In this document: piece by piece, positions 36,901-51,900 of the stretch
Position numbering within the stretch: position 1 is the first letter of the stretch
How the letters are laid out: each line of letters opens with the position of its first letter
Source: Trochalopteron elliotii
Lineage: Eukaryota; Chordata; Aves; Passeriformes; Leiothrichidae
Length of the DNA: 64,000 bases
Direction: 5' to 3'
Assembly (NCBI GenBank): GCA_024734555.1
Contig: JANPWX010000172.1
Span: 209,973 to 273,972, forward strand
The notes under the pieces: model-generated
What the model was told of the DNA's origin: nothing
Seen by the model: only the letters and a program-made list of their open reading frames with translations
Database searches by the model: none
Position numbers and translations under genes: made by a program

Positions 36901-39900
36901 CAACAGGCTACATAAAAACTACTGTGGTTGCTTGAACATTCAGGACTAACACCTGCCTTGCTATGAGATCAGTACCTGTCACAGCCTTTTACCAAGCTAG
37001 TTCTGCACTAAGTATTTCTTCTCTTCTCTATCAGTTGTTGTTTTGCACATGGTTCCCTGTGGAAGGGGATAGCTTGGAGTTTTATAGGTGACAACTTCCT
37101 GAATTTAGCCCCTGTGGTCTTGGGGGAAAGCAGATACTACAGAGTACCCTTGTCTTTTTTCAAGGCTTCTGCTGTGAGAGTTGCACATGCAAGTTCAAAG
37201 GGTTCCTGTCCCCAGCCCCTTTTTAAAATAAGGTGTCTTTTGCCTTTTTAAAGCTTATTTTCAGGTCCTTCATTTTATCTAGATGTGTTAATTGACAATA
37301 TAAGGGGCTATGGGAAAGGAACTGATTTTAGTACTAGTTGATTCTAAGAAAACTGTGGTTTGTAAATTTTTTTCCTCTTTGTAGGTTAAGTTGTTTTGTC
37401 TGGTTGCTTGGTTTTGGCGTTTTTCTCCTTTTTTTTTTTTTTTTGGTGAGTTTTTAATGGGGTTTTCTGGTTTGTTTGGGGTTTTTTTGGTTGTTTTTTG
37501 GTTTTGTCACTCAGAAAAATTCCCTATTTCTTATGAGAAAAAAAGTAATAGATCAAACTCGTATTTACCTTAATTATACATCTTAGAGTAATTTTCTTAC
37601 ATCATGACGGAGGTGTTTGCCTCATACAAAAGTGAATTAGATGATTTTGTTTTAAAATAGTGAAAAATATTGTTTGTATTTCGTCTATACTTTTCCAAGA
37701 TTTTTTACTTGTTTTGAACAAAAGTCATCCAATTCCGTCATCTTGCAACACAAGTGCAAGCCTTTTTCTTGAAGATTAGTGGCGACATGGCCTGAATTAT
37801 GGGGAATTTGGAGTTCATCCACCCAAAATAACCTGGAGCAATGACTTCTGTTCAGTGGAACACTCTGTTGCCTGGCAATAGTAAAGCTGGAGAGTTTTAG
37901 GTTTTTTGTAGGGGTGTGCGATGGGCTTCAAAATGGTTCTTAATGACAATGAAATCCAATGCCAAGTGTTCTTATTGGGGTACTTGAAAAATATAATGAG
38001 CTTTGTCATTCTGTTTCATACTCTCTAGCAATGTGAGCTACTAAGGCATTTCTCTCTTTGGCCAGATACTTTCACATCACTATGACTAGTACTTATGCAA
38101 TTTGTCAGTACCTTGAGGTCTCCTGATTCCTTGTGTATTTACCCCACTTGTCTGCATCCATCTTCAGCCTGTCTTCAAGGCTTTCTCTTCCCTTTCTCTC
38201 TTTATTAACTCTTCTTGTGTGGCAGTCACTAGTTTTAGGACTTGCAGTTCAAAGGCTTAATGTATTGTTTAGACATGACTGTCATTCTGGGTCAAAGTTT
38301 GATGAGGGCTTTGAAGCATTCTACCCAATTCTTTAAACAGGAAAAAAATGGATTAGATTACCTGTATAACACTCAGTGACTGGAAAAAGGGAAACATCAC
38401 ACCGGTTTTTAGAAAGGTAATAAATAGGCCCTTGAGAACTACCAGCCAGTCAGCCTCATCTCTGTGTCTGATACAATCATGGAGCACACCTCCTGCCAGC
38501 TATGTCCAGGGATATGGGTACAGAGGTGGTTAGAGACCACCAGCATATTGTCCCAAATGTGCACCAAACATGGCTTCACAGAGGGCAAATCATGCCTGAC
38601 TAACCCGGTGGCCTTCTGTGATGGAGTGACTGTAGGTAAAGGAAGAGCTGCTGATGATAATCTATTTCTTCTGCCATGACTTATTGTAAGGGTTTTTGAC
38701 ATAGTCCCTCACAGTAGCCTTGGAGAGATGTGGATTTTATGGATGACAGGGAAGTGGCTGGATGGGCGTGTTCAGAGTTGCCATCAATGATTCAATCTCC
38801 AAATGTAGATCAGTAATCAATGATGTCCCTCAGGGGTCTGTACTGAGACCAATATTGTCAGTATCTTTACTAATGATGTTGTGGGATTCTGTGCACCCCT
38901 TGGTAAATTTGCAGATGTCACCAAAATGAGTGGTGCAGTTGATGTGCTTGAGGGAAAGGATGCCATCCAGAGGGGTCTAGCAGGCTTAAGAAGTGGGCCA
39001 ACTTGAACCTCACTGTACTTCAGCAAGGCCAAATAAAAGTTCCTGTGATGGGGCAATCCCTAATCTCGGTATAGATTGCCTGGTGAAGTAATGGATTGAG
39101 CAGCTCTGTGGAGAAAGACTTGGGGATATTAGTAGACAAAAAAATGAGATATGTGCTGGCAATGTACACTTGCAGCCCAGGAAGCCTATTGTATCCTGGG
39201 CTACATAAAAACAAACAAGGCCAGTAGTTCAAGGGATGTGAGTCTCTCCCTCTTTGCCACTGTTGTGAGACCCCATCCATAGTAGTGTGTCCTGTGCTGG
39301 GATCCCCATTAGAAGACAGGCATGGATCTGTTAGAGCTGGTCCAGAAGAGGGACATGAAAATGATCAGAGAGCTGAAACACATCTTGTATGAAGACAGGC
39401 TGAGAGAGTTGGGGTTGCTCAAACTGGTGAAGAGAAGGGTCTGGGAGCTTTTAGATACACAACAGGATCTTGTCAGAAAGACAGACTTTCAATAACTTTT
39501 GCAAAAACTGCACAAGGGGCAGCAGTGTTAAGCTGAAAAAAGGTAGGTTTAGATTGGACATAATGAAAAAAATCTTTACTCTGAGGGTGGTGAGACACTG
39601 GAACTGGTTTTCCAGAGAGATTGTCGATGCCCCATCCCTGGAAGTGTTCAAGGTGAGCATGGATAGGTCTTTGAGCAGCATGATCTAGCTGGAGATGTCC
39701 CTGCCCATGGCAGGGGGATCAGAACTACATGATCTTTAAAGGCACCTTGTGACCCAAAACATACTATGATTCGATGAATACAAGAATCAAAAGTGTTTCT
39801 GACCCTGTCTCATGCAGGTGCAGGTGATGCATACAAGAGCAGAACTAAGATTCTCTTCCCTCATTCGATCATCTGCATATTCCTGAGCCAAAAGTGGGAT

Positions 39901-42900
39901 TTTTTTTTTTTAAACAAGTTTAATAGTTCTTGATGGATTTATTTTCTCTGAATTTGTCTTTTGAGTCTGCCTAATTATTTATGCATTCAATATTTGTCTG
40001 CATGTATTGTTTTAATTGTTGCATAAGACATGTTTTTATTTAAAGTTCTTAAGTTCCTCTATTATGAAAACTTAAAATACCTGATTCATCTTCATGCTAT
40101 TCACAGTCTTCTGTTATTCTGTATTACATATCCTCGATTTTGAGGGAAGGAAAAGCGTTTAGTCTAAAGTCCTAGAATATTACATTTACATTGTTGAACA
40201 AAAGAAAATGCATTTTTTTGACAACATGTCCTGTGGGGCTCCTCTTGTGTTAATATAATAGTGAGTATGTCTAGAAAGAGAACTCAGTGAGTGGGGTAGC
40301 TAAGCAGGGATTCCTGTAGGTGGTAAGAAGGTGAAAAGGGTTTAAAATAGCCATATTACATGCAAGGAAACTGGCAAATATAAACACCAAAGGAGCTGAA
40401 GGATAGGGGTTGCATGATTTATTTTTTTTTAAATAACATGCAGTGTTTTCCTTGATGTTCATTGACAAGCAAGATGCAGCAAACATCATGAAAGAAACAA
40501 GCTGCAAGCTGTGGAATCTGTGGTAAAAAGATAAGTACAAAGTGCTGAGCTGTATTAAAAAAAAAAAAAACAAACAAGCAAAAAAAAGAGTCTGTCTTGG
40601 TTTTTTACTTCATAGTATGTGACTTGGCATTCTGAAAGTGTAGAGGGGAGGAGTACAGAAATGTAGCATACTTCTTCCAAAGTCATGAAAGGTCACAACT
40701 GTTCTCAGGCTGCCTTGAGCTGAGAATTGTTGCAGAGCCACAGTGTTCTAAATATTATAGTACTGGCATCCTTTTCAAATGTTTCAAAGTAATTATAGGA
40801 GAAGCATTTAGTCTCCTAATGACGAAGTTGCTTTAGTTATGTGATTTTCTTAAACTGAAATTCAATACAGTGACAGAAACAGTTTGGCAACAAACTGCAG
40901 TTGGAAACAAACATTTGCCATTGTGACGGTAGCATAACAATAAAACTGTCAATATACTGGTTCTGAACTGGGTGCCTAAGGAATGTGCAATCTGCCTGTT
41001 CAGGTAAATTGCCAATGGAGAATAACCTGGTAAATATGCCTCACTAAAATGAGTCTTTTCTGCCTGACCTGTGAATAGCAAGACATGACTCCATCACCAC
41101 TTCTAAAATAAAGTGGGAAGGGGAAGCATTTCATGTACCAACTTTGGTCATAATTTCCAGGTAAAATAGGTTTATAATGAGCTATTTTTATGCTATAAAC
41201 TTCAAGAACAAAATGTAAGCCTTAAAGTCTTCAAAGAAGAATGTTACTAAAGCTGTATTTCTGTACTAGATTATGTGTATCATCAATATAGATGCATTCT
41301 CCTGAGAATATTGGGGTTTGCCATCCTCTTTCTCAATCCCTATTGTCAGAAATTGGAGCATATAGACCAGGAAAAGAATTGGCTGAGCTTCCTTGTTTGT
41401 AAAATGCCAAGCAGGTGAATTGAGAGATACGGCACATCTTCATCAACTTGTTAGTATTTTTTTCTTTTTTAAAGCATACTTAGATCTGCACTAAGCCAAC
41501 CTTCTTGTTCTTCCATTACCACCTGGTGTGAGGGAAAGACAAGAAGCATATTCAAAATTTCATTCAACAGCTTCCTCACTGTAACTTAACTTTCAGAGTT
41601 CTGAGTCTTGTATAATTTTGGAGCTGGTAGATGAAATAAATAATTCCTTACTGTTTTAATAGCAGTGTTGATTATTGAAAAAGCTAACTATATATGGAAT
41701 GGGGTGTTGTGTTCTAAGAGAAATATTAATTTCAAGTGAAACAGTGTTATTATTGCCCTGTGGAGAGCCAGGAGTTGGACTCCATGATGCTTGTGGGTCC
41801 CTTCCAACTCAGGATGTTCTGTGATTATTGAAAAACAACTATTTTTTTTAGTGGTCAATGATTTTTAATAGATAATTTAGTTAATAAAAGTAGCTTGATG
41901 TAGCTTGAAAAGTAGCTATGCTATAGTATAGTAGCTTTGGAAGTAATCAGGGCTGCATAATGAAGTATAATGTTTAAAATTAATATTTTACTCTGGTTAT
42001 GACACTTTCACCAAAACAGTCACTCTGGACATCTGTAGTCTCTTGAGAAATGTAGCATCAGAACACATGCTCAGTTTAGTTGGGATATGGTTATACAGTT
42101 ACATTGATTTCTGTATGCATCTGTTCCTAACAGTGGAGACTCCACTGATGTTTGATCAGTTGGTCATTGGGAAAACTGTATCAGCCCAACACGCACATTT
42201 AATCTTCTTAAACTGGGAGACTATTATTTTGTTTTAAAGAGAGAATTATCAGTTAATATCTTCCTGCCAAGAAACCCCTTGGGATACATGTTAAGAACAA
42301 GCCTGAGTTCCCTTAATTACAGTTTCAAGTGATGATGTGACGGGTTTTCCCTTGAGAAGAATACTGAAGTTTAAGAAACATGGGCCTTGATTTTCTTGTT
42401 GCTTTGGTCATCAAGGAGTAACTGACAAAAACGTGAAGCTTTTCAGTTTGTTCTGATCCAAAACACAAGACTAGGTAAACAATTTTGTAGGGTTAACAGT
42501 GTTACAGAAAATGCCAGAACTCTTATGGGTTTGGATCTTATACAGATTTATGTGGCCCTTCTTCTGTGATTCTGTAATATATAGTTTTGTTGGTCCTTGC
42601 CTGATGAAGGCTATAACAAAGTTTCAGTTTTTACATCTTTAATAAACAAGTTAGTTTTAATATTGGTCAGCCTATTCATCCATAGGCTGTTAATAAAACC
42701 AAAGCTTGTGATTCATGTTTGGTCTTGCTGTGTGAGTTCTTTAAAAATGTTTTATGAATCTTGGTTTTTTTCCTGATACTATCCTTTTAAATTCCTTTTA
42801 ATCACCTTGTTTGTTTGGGTTGTTGGGATTTTTTTGTTTGTTTGTTTGTTTTGGGGGGGGGTTGTGGGTTTTTGGGTTTTTTTTTTGTGTGTATTTACTT

Positions 42901-45900
42901 TTATCTTACTCTTATATTTACTTTTATCTCCCAAAATCCAAATTGAGTACTGGAACCTTAGCTCATATTTTTTCATGTTAGCCTACTTCTGTCCTTTCAA
43001 GACTCAGATATTACTGCTGCGTGGCAATACTCACAAATTGAATGGAGATGCAGGAAATTACACTTTTTGAGTGTGTGTTTTTGTTCCCATATGGCAGAAG
43101 TGTGTAAGATAGGCATTTGATTTTTGTTTTGTTTTGGGATTTTTGTTTTGTTTCAGTTTGTCAGGTATTGAGCTTCTCTAGTCAGAGTGCGGAGACCGAC
43201 CGTCCACAGGTTTCTTTGTAGTCCTACCCTGTTTAAGAGTTAGGGGGAAGAATTGAAGGAAAGAACTGGGCCACATTCTGTTGTGGCTATAAACTGTAGA
43301 ATAATCTGAGGATTGGGGCAGGGGCTGAGGGAGAGGGAGATGTTCCATAAAATTAAATCTAAGAATCTCAATTTCTTATGTCTGCTGCTAGTTTCCATGC
43401 AATGTGTCTGTTACATTGCAGCACTGCTGGTGCTTGGGTTTTCAGCTGTTGCTCTAAGTTTCAGCGTGCAGGAAACTACTTGTGTTCATCTTCAGAGAAG
43501 TGTTTCTGGACACCCACCCTTAATATACTTTTCTTTTTGACTATTTAATCAATAATGATGAAAATCAAGCGGTTTTTTGACGGGTCTATTTTCATTAGTA
43601 TAGCAAGTTACTTTTCTGATTCTATCTCCTTCTTTAGAAAACTTAGTAAGTTGACCCTATTTTCTTTTCATTTGAAGTCACAGTATCCAAAACAGCCAGA
43701 GACATTGCCTTGCTTTAACTGAAACCTTCAGTTTGTTGTTCAAGACTAAATTATGTGAAATTGTAGCACTGTGTTTGGTTTTTATATTGGTTTTGATGTG
43801 TCTTTTTCTGTTGTATTTGTGATAGCTCTTTCTTATGTTTCATAAAGTAATAAAAAGTAAACTTCCTTTCAGTTTAATGAAAGGTCCTACCAGCTGGGAA
43901 AATTTATTTTCTGGCTCAAAGTACTGAAGTGCCCTCAGGTTGTCCTAAAGCACTTGGGTAAAGCCTTACATTTTTGAAAAATCATTAAAGTAACTTGGTG
44001 AAATTTTTGGGGCAGTGGTTTGATTTTATGTTACCAATATGATTCTTGCACTAAAGGAAACAAGCTTCATGTTTTTTAAGATGTTTAAACCCCTCAAGCT
44101 TTACTGCCTTAAGTTTCACTTTTGAAGCAGTGCTTTCAACAGAAGTTAAGCTTTGTTACTATGCTGTTCAGTAATTTTTTAACACATGGATACTTAAAAA
44201 ACTTTTGAAGAAGAATATAACAAGTTCTTACAAATCTTGATGAAGTTAGCCATGGACAAAAGATAGAAACTTGCTGCAGTACCCCTGTAGGAGGTAGAAA
44301 AGACAGATGTCTGTTTGATGCTGCAATTTGCACTGGAAACTTTCTGCTTGTAGTAGCATCTGGACCCAATGCTGTGATTTGTGATGACCCTTGTAGTAGT
44401 TGAGTGAATCCAATTCCTCTCCTTACTCCAAACTGATCTTTTCTACAGAATGTGGGTCCCTTGTATCAGTGCTTGCAGTTTCTGTTCTGGGGAATTCTTC
44501 TTTTGTCACATATTATTTCTTCATATGTCTTTATTAACCACTGCTTAGAAGAGAGAGCAGAATTGTTAGCATACTGCATAATCTTTAGTGTAAATATTTA
44601 AATTCAGCATTGTCTTTACATATATGTAATTTTTAAATATGATTTGTGCTTTTTTTTTCAGCAAGAAACCTCCTTCATAGTAGGGGTTTTTTTTTAAGAA
44701 ATTGAAGATCTCTAGCTATATTGACACATACTTTTAAACAATATTTAAATTTTGGCTATATCTTAATCAAAACATTATATTCTATTCTATTATATAGACG
44801 TTATTATAAGTATATTGTATTATAAATAAATATATAAATATATAGATATTATCTTAGTATAAATTATGTATATGTCTTTGTGGAAAAAGAATATTAAAGG
44901 ATGTTTTCAAGCTTACAGTACCTGGCATATGCAGGGCAAGGGAAGATGAGAAACTTCTTTTTTCCCATTGCTTTGTATCAGTGAGTTGTTAATGGGTGAG
45001 TTGCTGCATCAGCTCTGATGTCTGTAGAGCTTTGGAACTCTGCAGGCTGTTTTGTAGTAATATGCATTGAATGATGGATTCTAACTGCAACGTTCTCTTT
45101 GCTTTTTAGAATATGCAGTTGAACAAATTTTCTTTTTTGCAGCATTAGCCACTGTGGCTCTAAGTAAATTTTGCAAAGTGTTTCTCAGATTTTGCAGTAA
45201 GATACACCCTACTGAGATAATTCTGTCTCTGATGCTCTCAGCTTTTGGCTGCTAAACATTGGTTGCACAACAGCAAGAGGAAATACATAATTTTGTTCTG
45301 AGGCGCTAGGTACCAGAATTTGCAAGTATTCTTTTCTTAGTCTTAAATTTCTCTTCAAGATCCAATGCTTCACTCTCATGATTTCTGTAGATCAATAAAG
45401 TTCTTTTCTTTCCCTTCTGCCCTATTTACCTCAGAGAATAGTCTTTCATGCCTGCTACTTCAGGTGAACAAGAGTAGGAAAGCAGGTGTAGTGTGTGGTA
45501 AAAGGAAGCTTGGTTTGGCTTGGATGGCCAAGCCTAATAACCAGCAGTCAATCAACCTGTAGCAAAGTACATTTTAGGTACCATGCGTTAGCTTTCTTAA
45601 ATTGTTCAAGTGCTGTTGTGGTTTGCAAATTAATTTTAACTGAAAATGCAATTGATTCGTGTGTGTATTATTTGGTTTCATAATAATTACTTAAAGTTGT
45701 TAAATTTTCTTGCATGAATGTGTTACAAACTCATGTATGGGAAAGCGTATGTGAGTTTTACCTGCTGTCTTGGTTTGGAAAAGACAGGTGCCTGCTGGGG
45801 AAAAGCTGGAGTTTCCCTTGGATTGGAGAATGTAAAACCCCTTCCTTCAAATTATTATAATTTTGCAATTAAAGGCCTTCAGGCAAAAATTTAGGAATAG

Positions 45901-48900
45901 GAATAACAGTTCTTTACTAGGAATATTAAAAAAAATACAAACGTAGTAAAGCAAACAACAAACAATCAAAAAAATCCCAGAAACACTGACAGTCAGAATA
46001 TGACCTGACACCCTGGTCAGGGTGTTGGGAGTAGTCCAAAAAAGTCCTCCTGGAGTGGCAGATGTGGTTCTGTTGGAGTAGAGATGATCCTGTAGAAGGG
46101 TCCAGTGGTGGCGAGATGGATCCAGTCTTCCTCTGGGAATCCAGTGGGAAACAGGCTGTCCTGCTGTTCTGAATCTCAGCTTTTATCTAGGTAGGAATGC
46201 TTGGCTCCTCCCACTGGGTGGAGCATCTCACAATGAGATGATGTAATGTGTCATATCATTGGTGAGCCTTAATGGTCCATTAACAGAAGATAACCCCTGG
46301 AGGAAAGATGGGTCGTGGAAGAGATAAGGAATATTGCTCCACCTCATTTTAACAGCTGGTCTATTAACAGAAGGCACCTGTCCCCTCCCCCCTGGAGTTA
46401 AAAGAAAAAACACCTTTTGGTTTCAACAGATTGGGAATAGAATACATGCTTTTTGGTTATATATTGCAACCCAAGACGCCTGCTAAGATCCAATTTTACT
46501 GCAAAATTGGAAAGCTGAGCAAGTGATGCTGAAGAATAAGGGATGTGCAATCATTTTTCTTGATAATGCTGTATCTCATGTTAATAAGTAATGCATTTAC
46601 TTAATGGCTTAAATGGGAAAGATCAGTGACTAAGATCATGCAGGTTCTTTTATTAAGAAGCTTTAAAATTTCTGTTTAGTCATAATCATGTTTGTAATAT
46701 TGCAAAAAGTGAAACTTCTGTTGCACTTGATTTGAAAAGTAAATACTGTATCAGGTTTCCTTGCTGTATGCATTTTGTCCTATGGTCAAATAAATGGTTG
46801 TTATCCAATAGAAAGAGAGAACTTAGACCTGAGAGGAAATGAAATGAAATTGAGTATCAGTGTTATTTTATATCAGTTATTTTGTAACATTTGGCTGTAA
46901 CTTAACTTTATATCCTGCCAGTATGTACAATAAAGCTCAGACATAGGCAAGTTCAGTGATGATTTTTTTAATCAAGATATTTCACAATTTCAGAAATCAT
47001 TATTAAAGAAATCAGGGGAGCTTGAGAAAACTTTCTCTTTTCCAAAAGCAGGTGTCAGTGTGTAGTGGCTGCTTTCACAGCTCATACAGGGTAACGTAGA
47101 TGAGCTGAAGTGTGACTTTGTTCCCTCATGTGGTGATTTGTTTAGATCTTTTGCTGAAACGTGAGATCTGTTGTTACTGAGGGGTTTGATTATGAGTGGT
47201 GTAGTGATATCAGGTCTTGTGGTTTGGAGTATGTTAGGAAGAAGCAATTTCAAGTGATGATCTGATTGTAGCAGCATTTCTGGAAGGTTTTAAATAGCAT
47301 TTAATGCCTCTAGTAACACATTGAAAGGAATATTTTTAATAAGCCTTTTTTTCTCCATCAAAAAAGTGTCAAGAGATCATGCTGTTCCTGTATGGATAAC
47401 ATTATCTCAACCACATTTTTAGAGTAAGCAGGTTTGGTTTTGGGTTTGGTTGTTTTGGGTTTTTTTCAAATAAGAAGCTAGTTTAGACCTAGATCCTCTC
47501 AATTGAAAAATCTGCTCTGTTTTAAAATTTTACAAGTTGCCCTCATTTCATTTCGTAGGCTGATGACAAACTCATATCAATATTAAGTTTTCTCAGTATC
47601 TTTTCTTTGGTAGAGGCAATTTTAAAAATAGTTAAATTCTCTTATCTTCCCTTTATATTCCCTTTATTTTTCTTCCTCTTTAATAAGTCTAAGTGATATA
47701 ACAGTTAAAGCCCCTAGTGACCATAGAATTCTAGTATATAGTTACAACTATATAGCTGTCTAGTATACAACTCAAGACTATAGCAGAGTCACTTTGAGAT
47801 TTTGGGCTTGTTCTGTCAGTTGTTTTGTGAAAATTTTCTGATTTTTTTTTCAGGAGAAAAGATATTTCAACTAGTGTAAAATACACTCCTATTATTCTCA
47901 AAGAACAAAGACTTTTATGTTTAACAGCTTTAAAATAAGAATAGGTACATTTGTTACCCTGTGTATTACTAATGTGCTAGCTTGTTGGGGTGCTCTCTCA
48001 GGAGTTAAAAACAAAAATTAAGCCCAGTAATTACATTATTGAACTTCCCCATGTTTTCTCATAGCTGCATAAATCTCTGACAAAGAATATTTATCATGTA
48101 TGTGTGCATTCTTCAGTTACTCTTGTACCTCAAAAAAGTAGATTTGCTTATTGAATGTTGTGGCCTGGTTCTTCAAATAAGGCAATTTGTATGATATTTT
48201 GAGAGCTTCAGAACCTTCTGTTCTGAATTTAGTAAGTGGAATTCAAGAGAAGGGAGTTTAAAATAGTGACTCCATGAGATCAATTTAAAGAAGAAAACTC
48301 AACATGCATATTAGAAAATGTTCTAACTAGTTAATGCTATCTAAAGAGTAGTCATCTAATTACTGTTTAGCTGAAACCATGTGGGGAATGTAATTGTCTG
48401 CCTGAGCAACCTTACTCAGAATTGTCCCCTTTGTATTTTTATTGTCATTTTTACGGTTATTGTGAAGAATTTCTACTCAAATGTGTCATTGTGTTGTGTT
48501 TAATAAATAGATTAAGGTTGTTGCTCAGTAGTGTGTATCCTGTATTCCAAGATATGCCCTGTCCTCACATGGGGAGAAGGAAAGTTCAGAAAAGTAAAGT
48601 GTGTCTCAGCAGTGGTACTTGATATTCTTAAGAAGTGTCAGAAGACCCTTGTGTAGTTGGTCATCTCATTACTTGGACAGTGAAAGTTGGTTCACAGGGA
48701 ATCAGCAAAATATATTGGATTTTTAGAAATGCTGAACAGGCTTCTCTATAAATGCGGATTGGTCATCCTAAAATTATATCCTGAATATTAACCAGTGATG
48801 AGAAAAGGAGTCCTCCTCCTCAGGGTTCAAGTGCCTCCATTCATATCTTGCTTGAAAAGCCTTGCTTTGGCAGCTGTCTTGGTTTAGGGTAAATTTAGGG

Positions 48901-51900
48901 AGGAAACTTCTGAAGGGGTCTCTTTAAAAAGCAGATTTAAGCAGTCCCTCCCCCAGCCAGTTCAGGAGGTAAATTTTCTTTGAGAGAAGCAGAAAAAACT
49001 GTTTCTTTAATGAGCAAAGTACTCACCAACATGAAAAAAAATGAGTAAAACTCCTTGTTGCTCTCAAGAGATGATAGATTTAGAGATTCAGAGTCTAAAG
49101 GGTTTTTTTAGGTATGGCTTTTTTTGAGTTAGGAGCTGCCAAGGCAGTGTCCAAGGGGGACAGGGTGTGGGGCTCTCCACGCTGGGGTTTGCTGGAGTGG
49201 GTTCTTGATGTTGGTCCTCTGGACCAGAGCAGAGTTGAGCAGTTCCTCTGAAGAAGCCACAGTCTAGAGAAAAACTTTATGTCTCGGCTAATGAACTAGA
49301 AGCTAGCTTAAAAGTAAAGGAAGACTCTCTGGTTTTTCTTCCCAGCTACAGGGCTGCAAATTCAGAGAGCACTCTGAGAGGTTTATTTTTCTTTCTCTGT
49401 CCATGCTAGGCAGCACAGTCTGTGAGAAAATGAATTTCAGGGGAGTAAAAATGAAGTTTCTGCAGATAAATGGTTCACATCTTCTCGCCTTTGCTTCGCT
49501 TTCTGTGTTTCTCTGAGCCTAGTTTAGAGCTACAGGGCCCATTTCTGAGCAAAAATACAGATGATGGGGATACCAGCATACCACATCATAAAGCCACCTC
49601 ATGATAGCAGCCCAGGGAAAAGTTGCATCAAAACTTTAATATCAATTCAAGAAAATCAGAGAGAAAGAGTTAATGATCCTCTTCAACTGAGTTCTGACCA
49701 CAGACTGATTAGGTCTCAGGATGTCTTTGCTCCAGCAGGACTTAGTGACATAGATGGAGTCATCCTTCTGACAAACTGTAATAAAAAAGTATAATTCTTA
49801 ACAATGTACTCAAAAATGTGACTGATAATGAAAATAGAATAGAAGGCTGCAGTAGGCCACAATATCTGTTATATCCTTCACTTTTGTAGTGACTGTTCAC
49901 AGACCCTTCATTTATAATGCTGCTCTGTGAATTAAAGGAGTTTGTACCTTGTGTATGTTTAACAGATGAAGAGTGGATTGTGCTCTGCAAAAGACTGCAC
50001 ATTGAGCAGGTTCTTCCTTTTAATTTACCTTTGGCTCATCAGAAAGGGCAGCTGGTTTTTATCACAAGCAATCACATTATTGTGTTAATATTATCATATT
50101 AGGATAAGCATTAGATGTAAAAAAAAAATTACTAGCCTTTTTTTGACTGTGGCTGTTTATAGTACTCAGTCAGTGTTCTAACAGCTTAACAGCCTGGCAA
50201 GGAGTTGCCCCAGGAGTAGCACTTTCTTTGGAAGCTCTAGTATCCTCTTCAGCCACTGTTAGACCAAAGTACTTGATATTATTATTTGCATTTATATCAT
50301 AATGCTCTTCTTACCCTATCATATTCTCCCTCAAGGGTTGTCATGCATGCTTTTCTTTCCCATTAAAGTATGGGAAATAAATATATTTCCAGTACATTGC
50401 TATTCTGAAAAGAAAGACTTGTTTCTATCCTAAACATATGGGGACTCTGCACTCAAGGTAAAGCCTGTAATTATTTTTCCCTTTGCTGCTGATACCAGAA
50501 TCCTTTTAGATTTGTTTGTTTGTTTGTTTGTTTGTTTGTTTGTTTGTTTTACTGTCTGTCCAACAGCAAGTGTGGTTTAAACTCTATCTCTTATGGGCTT
50601 GTCCCTGTTCTTTTCAGTGAACTGTCAGTATTTATGGCCTTCTTAAGAAGACAGGGAGTTCATGTTTGTTCATATCTAGGTAGATCACATACAACTTCCA
50701 GTCATAAACTGAGGGAGATAATTGGGAAAATTCAGTCAGTGCTTTAGATGAAAATAACCTGGTACTGACCTAGGCAGAAACCAGATTCATTCTATTTCCT
50801 GGGGCCAGCAGTGGCTTTTAGATGACAAATCAAGTCACTTTGGGAGGTTCTCTTGTTCTTCAGTCCTAACCTATGTGTGTGTACATGGTGGTGTTCAGTG
50901 GTATGTGTTAGGTTTCATCTCTGGCTGGTAGCATGGTGTTACACAAGATAGTCTGTGCAAGCCTCTATTGCCCCTCAGCAATCACGTGAACAAAGTAGTC
51001 ATTGTCCCATGCTGGGATGTGTGTCAACTCACCCAGTAGCTGGGCACTTGAGGCTTCAGAGAGAGTGTTCTTCTTATCCCCATTGGTGGTGTCTGTTATG
51101 GATGCTACAAGAGTCATTAACTCCCATTCAAATATCTCTGAATCATGTTATCCCCAAGGAATTGCTATGTTTGAAATGAATGTTTCAATACTGAGGACTT
51201 TCATGTCTTAAAATATTGTATTCTGCTATAAAAAATTCTGGTTGCCTGTTACACTGTCTAAATAAGGAGATAGTATTTCCTTTAATTTCACAGTTGTATG
51301 AAGGCAGTGAATTTCTGAAAATGGCAGCATCTAATTATATTTTGTCCTGTTCCTGTTACTAGGAGGGCTGGCTTTCAGTGTTGTCATATTGTGGCTGGAA
51401 GTCATATCTCTGTGTCAGATTTAGTTTATTATATGTATTTTCTAAGTCTGTATAGTAGTAACATTTAAAACAAACATAATATTGCTTTGTTGTTCAAGAA
51501 ACTACACTTCTTACCTATACTGGAATAGTTTCTCTTGCTTTAATATCAAGCCAGTAATCCAGATTTCCGTAGATCAAGAAAGGCAATGAGATAATTGGAC
51601 CTAGGCAATGAAGCTGAATTCTTTGTTCATCAAGTCAGTCTTGGAATTTCATTTGATCCCTTCCTAGGGGAGGCTGTTCTGGTGATTGACAACCCTCTCA
51701 GTGAAGAGAAGAGCCGTTTCTTAATGTCCCACCTGAACTTCCCTGGTGCAGATTCATGCCATTCCCTCATGTGCTATCACTAGTCAACTGAAAGAAGAGA
51801 GAGGAGATCAGGACCTCTCCCTCCACTGCCTCCCTTGAGGAAGGTGTAGACTTCGTGGAGGTCACCCCTCAGCTTTCTCTTCTCACAGCTGAACAAACCA

